64,000 nucleotides of DNA from DASSUW01 sp963811895 (GTDB lineage Bacteria > Actinomycetota > Thermoleophilia > Solirubrobacterales > Solirubrobacteraceae). Each line of letters starts with the position of its first letter. Positions within the stretch are counted from its first letter, which is position 1. Under the pieces are notes generated by a model, which was not told the DNA's origin, made no database searches, and saw only the letters and a program-made list of their open reading frames with translations. The stretch spans positions 310,001 to 374,000 of the forward strand of contig CAWETE010000004.1 in the NCBI GenBank assembly GCA_963811895.1, given 5' to 3'. The position numbers and the translations under genes were made by a program. Positions 52,959 to 62,846 of the stretch are shown one piece after another.

Positions 52959-54260
52959 TTAGTCGTTGGAGGTCACCGCCTCGAGCAGGTCCGCGAACCT
53001 CGCCCGGGCGGCCTCACGTCGGGTCGGGACGTGCTCCGTCGGAACGCCGTCCCCGGGCGCCTCGTATCCGCGCAGGATCTGGCGCGCGACGCTCTGACGG
53101 TGCACCTCGTCGGGCCCGTCATACAGCCGGGCGGCGCGCGCGAAGCGGTACATCTGCTCGAGCGGCAGGTCGGTCGAGTAGCCGAGCGAGCCGTGCGCCT
53201 GCAGCGCCCGGTCGACCACGTCGTGCAGCACCTTCGCGCCGTAGAACTTGATCAGCGCGATCTCCTGCCGCGCGGCGGAAGCTCCTTCAGCGTCCATCTT
53301 CCAGGCGGCATGCAGCGTCATCAGCCGCGCCGCGTGCATCTCGGCCGCCGAGTCGGCGATCCAGTTCTGCACCGTCTGCTTGTCCGCCAGCAGCGACCCG
53401 TGCGAGTAGCGCGTCAGCGCGCGCTCGCACAGCATGTCGAACGCCCGGCGAGACACCCCGAGCCAGCGCATGCAGTGGTGGATCCGCCCCGGCCCCAGCC
53501 GCTGCTGGGCGATCAGGAAGCCTGCGCCGCGCGCTCCGAGCAGCGCGTCCTTCGGCACGCGGACGTCCTCGTAGAGGATCTCGGCGTGCCCGCCGTAGGC
53601 GCCGTAGCGCTCGTACGGGTGCTCCATGGTCGGCACGTCGCGCAGGATCCGCACGCCGGGCGTGCCGACCGGCACGATGAACATCGAGGCGCGCTGGTAC
53701 TTGTGCGCCTCCGGGTCGGTGACCGCCATGACGATCAGGAAGTCGGCCACCGAGGCGTTGGTGGAGAACCACTTGTGGCCGTTGATGACCCACGAGTCGC
53801 CGTCCTCGACCGCGCGCGTCCCGAGCAGCGTCGGGTCGCTGCCCGCCGTGTCCGGCTCGGTCATCGAGAAGGCGGAGCGCAGGTCGCCGGCCAGCAGCGG
53901 GTGCAGCCACTGCTCCTTCTGGTCCTCGGTGCCGGCCAGCGCGAGCACCTCCGAGTTGCCGGAGTCCGGCGCCTGGTTGCCGAACGCCACCGGCGCGAAC
54001 GGGCTCGTGCCGAGGATCTCGTGCATCAGGCCGAGCTTGACCTGGCCGAAGCCCTGGCCGCCGAGCTCGGGCGGCAGGTGGGCGGCCCACAGCCCGCGCT
54101 CGCGCACCTGCTCCTGCAGCGGCGCCATCGCGCGCATGAAGCCGTCCTGGCCGAGCTCCTCGAAGACGGTCTCGATCGGCCAGATCTCGGTGCGCACGAA
54201 ATCGCGCATCCAGTCGAGCTGCGCCTGGAACTCGGGCTCGGTGGAGAAGTCCCACGCCAC
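52959..54260 (-). CDS. Acyl-CoA dehydrogenase
   Basis: 433 aa. Family pattern throughout: FSMTEPDTAGSDPT (FAD/substrate loop), VINGHKWFSTNA, LGPGRIHHCMRWLG, and the C-terminal GSLGYSTDLPLEQMYRFARAAR. It introduces a 2,3-double bond in acyl-CoA; the YDGPDEVHR end fits long or branched-chain members, where Asp/Glu at this place acts as base. GTG 54260 is leaderless by promoter position. Heads a three-gene leftward unit with the M28 and ispH genes. Confidence 0.92.
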   Translation of the reverse strand: MAWDFSTEPEFQAQLDWMRDFVRTEIWPIETVFEELGQDGFMRAMAPLQEQVRERGLWAAHLPPELGGQGFGQVKLGLMHEILGTSPFAPVAFGNQAPDSGNSEVLALAGTEDQKEQWLHPLLAGDLRSAFSMTEPDTAGSDPTLLGTRAVEDGDSWVINGHKWFSTNASVADFLIVMAVTDPEAHKYQRASMFIVPVGTPGVRILRDVPTMEHPYERYGAYGGHAEILYEDVRVPKDALLGARGAGFLIAQQRLGPGRIHHCMRWLGVSRRAFDMLCERALTRYSHGSLLADKQTVQNWIADSAAEMHAARLMTLHAAWKMDAEGASAARQEIALIKFYGAKVLHDVVDRALQAHGSLGYSTDLPLEQMYRFARAARLYDGPDEVHRQSVARQILRGYEAPGDGVPTEHVPTRREAARARFADLLEAVTSND

Positions 54261-54267
54261 GAAACCT

Positions 54268-54274
54268 CATACTA
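54268..54274. promoter_or_regulatory. Overlapping divergent -10 elements
   Basis: Minus-strand TAGTAT (54274-54269) lies 9 nt from the GTG at 54260. Plus-strand CATACT (54268-54273) lies 8 nt from the ATG at 54281. The two -10 elements are complementary strands of almost the same bases. Confidence 0.6.
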
Positions 54275-54280
54275 GGGCCG

Positions 54281-54868
54281 ATGTTGGTCGAGCATCGCGG
54301 GAAGCGACCGACGGTTCACGAGTCCGCCTGGGTCGCGCCGACCGCCGTCGTGTGCGGCGACGTCCACGTCGGCGAGGACGCGCGGATCATGTGGAACGCC
54401 GTGGTCAGCGCCGAGGACGGGCGCGTCGAGCTGGGCGCGCGCTGCGTGGTCATGGAGCACGCGCTGGTGCGCGGCCGCGCCGCCCATCCGGTGACCGTGG
54501 GCGAAGACGTGCTGATCGGCCCGCACGCGCACGTCAACGGCGCGACGATCGGCCGCGAGGCGTTCGTCGCCACGCGAGCGGCGCTGTTCCCGGGCTGCCG
54601 CGTCGGCGTGCGTGCCGAGGTGCGGATCGGCGGCGTCGTGCACGTCAACTCGTCCGTGGCCGACGGCGGAGTCGTGCCGATCGGCTGGGTCGCGGTCGGC
54701 GACCGGATCCTCGCGCCGGACCGGCACGAGGAGATCTGGGCGATCCAGGAAGGGCTCGACTTCCCCGGCACCGTCTACGGCGAGCCGCGCGGCGAGGACC
54801 TGATGGCGCGCGTGATGGCGCGCCAGGCGGCCTGGCTCGGCGCCCACCGAGACGACCTCGTCCTCTGA
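54281..54868 (+). CDS. Gamma-class carbonic anhydrase-like hexapeptide-repeat protein
   Basis: 195 aa, left-handed beta-helix repeats from about residue 15 to 135 (VAPTAVVCGDVHVGEDA). The candidate zinc His are in MEHALVRG, RAAHPV and GPHAHVNG, so it may be an active carbonic anhydrase or a YrdA-like relative. Then comes a C-terminal helix. ATG 54281. The stop shares its A with the TauE start (TGATG), so the two are co-translated. Confidence 0.85.
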   Translation: MLVEHRGKRPTVHESAWVAPTAVVCGDVHVGEDARIMWNAVVSAEDGRVELGARCVVMEHALVRGRAAHPVTVGEDVLIGPHAHVNGATIGREAFVATRAALFPGCRVGVRAEVRIGGVVHVNSSVADGGVVPIGWVAVGDRILAPDRHEEIWAIQEGLDFPGTVYGEPRGEDLMARVMARQAAWLGAHRDDLVL

Positions 54869-55593
54869 TGCCGCTGGTGGCGGCCGCAGCGGTCGCGGCC
54901 GGGGCCGCGCTCCAGTCGGCGACAGGCTTCGGGTTCAGCATCGTCGCCGCGCCGCTCGTGTTCGCGGTGGTCGAGCCGGAGGAGGCGGTCGGGCTGCTGA
55001 TCGTGCTCGGCTCGCTGGTCAACGTGCTCACGCTGGTGAGCGAGCGCCGCCGGCCGCGGCCGGTGTGGCGCGAGTGCGCCGTGCTGCTGGCCTTCGCGCT
55101 GCCGGGCGCGGTGGCCGGCGTCGCGGTGCTGCAGGCGCTCGACCCGGTCGCGCTCCAGATCGCGGTGAGCGTCGGCGTGGTCGCCACGCTCGTCGCCCGC
55201 CGGCTCTCCCAGGGCCGCCGCGCGCCGGCGTGGACGGGACCGATCGCGGGCCTCGCGGCCGGCGCGCTCACCACCTCCACCACCACCGCCGGCCCGCCGC
55301 TGATCGTCTACCTGCTCGGCCGGCGGCTCGAGCCGGTGCAGGTGCGCGACACGGTGCCGGTCTGCTTCCTGGGGCTGAGCGTCGTCGGGGTGATCGCCCT
55401 GCTCGTCACCGGCACGAGCGGCGCGGTCCCGGACGCGGGGCTCGTGGCCTTGCTCGTGCCGGTGGTCGTCGTGGGCCACCTGGCCGGCCGCCCCATGTTC
55501 GCCGCGCTCGTCCGCAGCGGCCGCTACGAGGAGGTGCTCACCGCGGTGCTGATCGCGTCGGTGGCGGGCGGGCTCGCGGCCGCGGTGTTCTGA
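54868..55593 (+). CDS. TauE/SafE-family membrane protein (anion exporter type)
   Basis: 241 aa with about eight hydrophobic segments. ALQSATGFGFSIVAAPLVF at the N-terminus and TTSTTTAGPPLIVYLL in the middle are the duplicated family motif. Family members export sulfite, sulfoacetate or similar organosulfur anions; the substrate here is not fixed. ATG 54868, one-base overlap with the carbonic anhydrase gene. Confidence 0.88.
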   Translation: MPLVAAAAVAAGAALQSATGFGFSIVAAPLVFAVVEPEEAVGLLIVLGSLVNVLTLVSERRRPRPVWRECAVLLAFALPGAVAGVAVLQALDPVALQIAVSVGVVATLVARRLSQGRRAPAWTGPIAGLAAGALTTSTTTAGPPLIVYLLGRRLEPVQVRDTVPVCFLGLSVVGVIALLVTGTSGAVPDAGLVALLVPVVVVGHLAGRPMFAALVRSGRYEEVLTAVLIASVAGGLAAAVF

Positions 55594-55607
55594 GGTACGT
55601 TTGCGGC

Positions 55608-57080
55608 ATGGCTCAGGCACACGGCGATCGGCTCACGGCGGTGGATGCGTCGTTCCTGGCCCAGGAGAGCCAGAACGCCCACATGCACATCGGCGCCGTC
55701 ATGGTCTTCGAGGGCCCGCCGCCGGCGTTCGACGACTTCGCAGACCACGTGCGCGGCCGGTTGCACCTCGTCCCGCGCTACCGCCAGAAGCTCGCGTGGC
55801 CGCCGGTGGAGACCGGCCGGCCGCTGTGGGTGGACGACGCCACCTTCAACCTCGAGTACCACCTGCGCCACACCGCGCTGCCGGAGCCCGGCAGCGAGGA
55901 CCAGCTGCGCGCGCTGGCCGCGCGCATCCACTCGCAGCGGCTCGACCGCGACAAGCCGTTGTGGGAGCTGTGGCTCGTGCAGGGGCTCGACGACGGCCGT
56001 TTCGCCCTGATCTCCAAGACCCATCACGCGGTCGTGGACGGCATCGCGGGGGTCGACCTGGCGACCGTGCTGTTCGACCTCGAGCCGGTGCCGGCGCCGA
56101 TGCCGCACGAGGGTGAGCCGTGGGTGCCGCAAGCCGAGCCGAGCGCGGCCGCGCTGGCCGCGCGCGGCGTCCGCGGGCTGGTGGAGCTGCCGTTCTCGAT
56201 GGCCGGCCGGGCGATCCGGGCGGCCGGCAAGCCCAGCGCGTCGCTGCACGTCGCCCGCGAGGCGGTCGAGGGCGTCGCCGAGGTGGCGTGGGCGGGCCTG
56301 AACCCCGCGCCCGACACCCCGCTCAACGTGCCGATCGGCCCGCACCGGCGGCTGGTGCTGATCCGCAGCGAGCTGGCCGAGTTCAAGCTCATCAAGGACG
56401 CCTTCGGCGGCACGGTCAACGACGTCGTGCTGAGCGTGGTGGCCGGCGGCCTGCGCAAGTGGCTGCAGTCGCGCGGCGTGCGCACCGAGGGCCTCGAGCT
56501 GCGCGCGCTCGTGCCGGTGTCGATCCGGGCCGCCGGCGAGCAGAGCCACGGGGGCAACCGGCTCGCGGTCATGCGCGGCCCGCTGCCGGTCTACGTCGAG
56601 GACCCGGTCGCCCGCCTGCAGGTCGTCCGCGCGGCGATGGACGGCCTCAAGGAGTCCAAGCAGGCGGTCGGCGCCGAGGTGCTGACGAGCGTGCAGAACC
56701 TCGCGCCGCCGACGGTGCTCGCCCAGGCGTCGCGGATCAACTTCTCCACCCGCCTGTTCAACCTGCTGGTGACGAACGTGCCGGGCCCGCAGTTCCCGCT
56801 CTACGCGCTCGGCCGCAAGCTCGAGGACCTGTTCCCGGTCGCCTTCCTGCCCCGCGACCACGCGCTCGCGGTGGCGATCATGTCCTACAACGGCGGGATG
56901 GACTTCGGCCTGCTCGGCGACTTCGACGCCATGCCGGACCTGGACTCGCTGGGCGAGATGTTCGAGGAGGCTCGGAACGAGTTGGTGGGAGCCGCCCGGG
57001 CTCAGAGCTCCAACGGCTCTAGTACCCGAGGGCGAACTTCGCGTCCTCGGACATCTTCTCGGGCGTCCAAGGAGGCGTGA
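55608..57080 (+). CDS. Wax ester synthase/diacylglycerol acyltransferase (WS/DGAT)
   Basis: 490 aa. The catalytic HHAVVDG (His139, His140 and Asp144) is present, with PLWELWLVQGL upstream and a C-terminal LVTNVPGPQFPLY. It makes triacylglycerol or wax esters from acyl-CoA at the membrane or lipid-droplet surface. ATG 55608 is leaderless: TACGTT at 55596-55601 ends 7 nt upstream. The last ~22 residues (Ser/Arg-rich) come from the 62-nt overlap with the SufT-like gene and are unlikely to be functional. Confidence 0.9.
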   Translation: MAQAHGDRLTAVDASFLAQESQNAHMHIGAVMVFEGPPPAFDDFADHVRGRLHLVPRYRQKLAWPPVETGRPLWVDDATFNLEYHLRHTALPEPGSEDQLRALAARIHSQRLDRDKPLWELWLVQGLDDGRFALISKTHHAVVDGIAGVDLATVLFDLEPVPAPMPHEGEPWVPQAEPSAAALAARGVRGLVELPFSMAGRAIRAAGKPSASLHVAREAVEGVAEVAWAGLNPAPDTPLNVPIGPHRRLVLIRSELAEFKLIKDAFGGTVNDVVLSVVAGGLRKWLQSRGVRTEGLELRALVPVSIRAAGEQSHGGNRLAVMRGPLPVYVEDPVARLQVVRAAMDGLKESKQAVGAEVLTSVQNLAPPTVLAQASRINFSTRLFNLLVTNVPGPQFPLYALGRKLEDLFPVAFLPRDHALAVAIMSYNGGMDFGLLGDFDAMPDLDSLGEMFEEARNELVGAARAQSSNGSSTRGRTSRPRTSSRASKEA

Positions 57081-57315
57081 AGACCATGTTCGGGACGACC
57101 TCCTCCACGCCGGGCACCTCGCCCACGAACTCCTTCATCTGCTCGGAGACCTGAGGCCCGATCGGGCAGGCCGGCGTGGTCAGCGTGAACGTCACGTTCA
57201 CGGTGCCGCCGTCGATCTCGACCCCGTAGACGAGCCCGAGCTCGACGAAGTCCAGCCCGAGCTCGGGATCGATCACATTGGAGAGCGCCTCGATGACGTC
57301 ATCTTCGTCCACCAT
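57019..57315 (-). CDS. SufT/MIP18-family (DUF59) iron-sulfur assembly protein
   Basis: 98 aa. DVIEALSNVIDPELGLDFVELGLVY and LTTPACPIGP with its conserved Cys are typical of MIP18/PaaD-like domains, which help mature Fe-S proteins. ATG 57315 has a perfect TACACT -10 8 nt upstream (57328-57323), so it is probably leaderless. The end overlaps the WS/DGAT gene by 62 nt. Confidence 0.88.
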   Translation of the reverse strand: MVDEDDVIEALSNVIDPELGLDFVELGLVYGVEIDGGTVNVTFTLTTPACPIGPQVSEQMKEFVGEVPGVEEVVPNMVFTPPWTPEKMSEDAKFALGY

Positions 57316-57337
57316 CCCCCCGAGTGTACGGAGTTAC

Positions 57338-57356
57338 GTTCGTGCCCTTCACGAAC
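57338..57356. promoter_or_regulatory. Inverted repeat in the SufT/STAS divergent promoter
   Basis: GTTCGTG - CCCTT - CACGAAC, a perfect 7-bp inverted repeat with a 5-nt loop. It lies between the two starts and could be an operator for either gene. No regulator is adjacent. Confidence 0.45.
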
Positions 57357-57379
57357 CTGGCGGTATGTACTAGGTTGCT

Positions 57380-57703
57380 GTGATCGTTCACTTCGACGAG
57401 CAGCTGGCGATCCTGAGGATCGTGGGGGACGAAGATCGGACCACCAGCGGCCGCCGACGTCGACCGATCTCGGCCGCGCTGAAGGCCACGCGCGACGTGA
57501 TCGTCGACCTCTCGGAGCTGCACTTCGCCGACCCCTCGTTGATGATCGACCTCGCGTGCCTCGCGCAGCGTCTGCGCGCTCAGGGCCGAACCCTGTGGCT
57601 CAACGGCGCCCAGCCCAACATCCGCACGCTGATCGAGACCGTCGGGCTGCACCGGCTGCCCGCCGTCCGGCTCGACGGGCCGCTTCCCGCGACCGTCAGT
57701 TAG
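57380..57703 (+). CDS. STAS-domain protein (anti-anti-sigma-factor type)
   Basis: 107 aa. The STAS fold is recognisable by VIVDLSELHFADPSLMIDL, whose Ser (in ADPSL) is at the usual phosphorylation site, and a closing GLHRLPAVRLDG. It may bind an anti-sigma kinase; no such gene is nearby. GTG 57380 is the first start, but the nearest -10-like element (57371-57376) is too close, so the exact start is unsure. Confidence 0.75.
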   Translation: MIVHFDEQLAILRIVGDEDRTTSGRRRRPISAALKATRDVIVDLSELHFADPSLMIDLACLAQRLRAQGRTLWLNGAQPNIRTLIETVGLHRLPAVRLDGPLPATVS

Positions 57704-57740
57704 TAGCCGCGCCGACCTCGTAACGTGTGGGGTCCTCCCC

Positions 57741-58205
57741 ATGCTGCTGCCGCTCGTCCTGCTCTTCATCGTCGTGCCGATCGCGGAGCTCGCGGTGCTC
57801 ATCCAGGTCGGCCAGGAGATCGGGGTGGCGTGGACCGTGGCGATCCTGATCGCCGACGCGATCCTCGGCTCGATCCTCATGCGTGCGCAGGGGCGAGCGG
57901 CGTGGCGGCGCTTCAACGAGGCGATGTACGCGGGCAACGTGCCCGCGCGCGAGGTGCTCGACGGCGCGCTGGTGATGTTCGGCGGCCTGTTGATGCTCAC
58001 GCCCGGCTTCATCACCGACATCCTCGGGTTCCTGCTGCTGATCCCACCCACGCGGGCACTCGTGCGGGGCGTGCTCGCGCGGCGGCTCACGCACCGGATG
58101 GTGGTCTCGATGACCGGGCCGCGCGCGCGGCCGGACGACGTGGTCGACGGCACCGCCGTCGACATCGAGAACGACCGCCTGACCCCGCCCGGGGGCACGC
58201 GCTGA
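57741..58205 (+). CDS. fxsA: FxsA-family membrane protein
   Basis: 154 aa, usual for the family. Three to four hydrophobic segments, starting PLVLLFIVVPIAELAVLIQVG, then GGLLMLTPGFITDILGFLLLIPPTR, the family core. FxsA was named for suppressing F-exclusion of phage T7; its normal role is unknown. Its TGA overlaps a CTG that starts the next gene. Confidence 0.85.
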   Translation: MLLPLVLLFIVVPIAELAVLIQVGQEIGVAWTVAILIADAILGSILMRAQGRAAWRRFNEAMYAGNVPAREVLDGALVMFGGLLMLTPGFITDILGFLLLIPPTRALVRGVLARRLTHRMVVSMTGPRARPDDVVDGTAVDIENDRLTPPGGTR

Positions 58206-59053
58206 CCGACGCGGGCTCCGAACGCGCCCGGCACCCGACCGGGCCCGGGTTCTCCGACGCCGTCACCTTCAGCTTCGGCGACCCGGCGGCGGGCCTGCAC
58301 GGGCTCGCGCGGCTCGGCCTCTCGGCGGAGGGCGGCAGCGCGCTCGCCGTCGTCTTCGACGGCTCCGAGGCGGTGACCGCGCTGGCCCGCGGCGGCCTGC
58401 CCGTCGACCGCGAGGCGGACTTCGAGCGGCTGGAGCTCGACGGCCTCGCCGCCACCGTCGAGGAGCCGCTCCGGCACTGGACGCTGCGCATCGGCGACGA
58501 CGAGCTGACCTTCGAGGCCACCGGTCCGCCGGCCGGCATCGAGCCGTCCGAGCCGCTCGCCCGCGCCGGCGGCATGGCCGGCTACGAGCAGATCTGCCGC
58601 GTGCACGGGAGCGTCCGCGGGCACGAGATCCGCTGCCTCGGCCAGCGCGGCCACGTCTGGGGCGAGCCGGACTGGGACCGCATCGACTCCACGCGCACGC
58701 TCGCCGCCTGGCTCGACGACGGCAGCGGCGTGGTGCTGAGCGCGGTCCGGCCCGCCGGCGCCTCCGGGCACGAGCCGGAGGCGACCTGGGCGGCCCTCCT
58801 GGGCGCCGCCGGCGCCCTGCGCGTCGACGAGCCGCGGCTCTCCACCACCTACGACGAGGAAGGCCGGCAGCGCCGCGCCGGCCTCGAGCTGTGGGTCGGC
58901 GAGGACGACGGCTATCCCCGCCACGCCACCGGCGAGGTCGTGTGCGGCTCGACGCTCGACCTCGGGCAGCTGCGGCTCGACTGCGCGTTCGTGCGCTGGC
59001 GCATGGACGGCCGCACCGGCAGCGGGCGCTACGACGTGCTGCGGCGCGCATGA
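58202..59053 (+). CDS. Conserved hypothetical beta-rich protein, CTG start
   Basis: 283 aa. Beta-rich, with YEQICRVHGSVRGHEI and GQRGHVWGEPDW, like lipocalin/AttH-type proteins of unknown function. In frame there is no ATG, GTG or TTG before about 58372, which lies inside the fold. A CTG at 58202 overlaps the fxsA TGA as CTGA, the geometry of other operon junctions here. Either CTG is the real start or a base call hides a GTG. The end overlaps the HAD gene ATG (ATGA). Confidence 0.7.
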   Translation: MTDAGSERARHPTGPGFSDAVTFSFGDPAAGLHGLARLGLSAEGGSALAVVFDGSEAVTALARGGLPVDREADFERLELDGLAATVEEPLRHWTLRIGDDELTFEATGPPAGIEPSEPLARAGGMAGYEQICRVHGSVRGHEIRCLGQRGHVWGEPDWDRIDSTRTLAAWLDDGSGVVLSAVRPAGASGHEPEATWAALLGAAGALRVDEPRLSTTYDEEGRQRRAGLELWVGEDDGYPRHATGEVVCGSTLDLGQLRLDCAFVRWRMDGRTGSGRYDVLRRA

Positions 59054-59679
59054 TCCAGGCGATCGTCTCCGACTTCGGCGGCGTGCTCACCACCTCGATG
59101 CCCGGCGCCTTCGCGCGCGTGCAGGAGGGGACCGGAGTGCCGACCGAGGCGTACGGCGAGGCGATGGCGCACAGCCTCGCGCACGACGGGGTGCACCCGC
59201 TGTTCGCGCTCGAGCGCGGCGAGATCAGCGAGGCGGAGTTCTTCGCACGGCTCGAGCGGGGCCTGGAGGCGGCGCTCGGCCGCTCCGTGTCGCTCGACGG
59301 CTACGCCGCCCGTCTCATGGACCACCTCGAGCCCAACCAGGAGCTGTTCGACCACTTCCGGGCGCTGCGCGCGGACCGCGGCCTGCGTTTCGCCCTGTGC
59401 ACCAACAACGTGCGCGAGTGGGAGCCGCTGTGGCGCTCCAAGCTGCCGATCGACGACGTGTTCGACGTCGTCGTCGACTCCGCGTTCGTCGGCACGCGCA
59501 AGCCCGAGCCCGAGATCTACGCGATCACGCTCGAGCGACTGGGCGTCTCCGCGGAGGCGTGCGTGTTCCTCGACGATCTCGAGGTGAACGTCGAAGCAGC
59601 GCGCGAAGCGGGTATGCACGGCATCGTGTACCGCGACAACGACCGAGCACTGGTCGAGCTCTCCTCACTGCTCGGCTAA
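59050..59679 (+). CDS. HAD-superfamily hydrolase (subfamily IA)
   Basis: 209 aa. Motif I is SDFGGVLT, with the nucleophile Asp8 but Gly in place of the usual second Asp, as in YihX-like members. LCTNN is motif II, RKPEPEIY motif III and FLDDLEVNVEAA motif IV. A phosphatase for sugar or nucleotide phosphates is likely. ATG 59050 overlaps the stop of the gene upstream (ATGA). Confidence 0.88.
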   Translation: MIQAIVSDFGGVLTTSMPGAFARVQEGTGVPTEAYGEAMAHSLAHDGVHPLFALERGEISEAEFFARLERGLEAALGRSVSLDGYAARLMDHLEPNQELFDHFRALRADRGLRFALCTNNVREWEPLWRSKLPIDDVFDVVVDSAFVGTRKPEPEIYAITLERLGVSAEACVFLDDLEVNVEAAREAGMHGIVYRDNDRALVELSSLLG

Positions 59680-59696
59680 GCTCAGAGCCTCTGAGC
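59680..59696. promoter_or_regulatory. Perfect palindrome between the HAD and hybrid-kinase genes
   Basis: GCTCAGAG - C - CTCTGAGC directly follows the HAD stop codon and ends 13 nt before the kinase ATG at 59709. A hairpin of this kind could terminate the upstream transcript or block the kinase ribosome site; with the single central base it is also a good dimer-binding site. Confidence 0.45.
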
Positions 59697-59708
59697 GGGT
59701 TTGCATTG

Positions 59709-62842
<3,134 letters not shown>

Positions 62843-62846
<4 letters not shown>

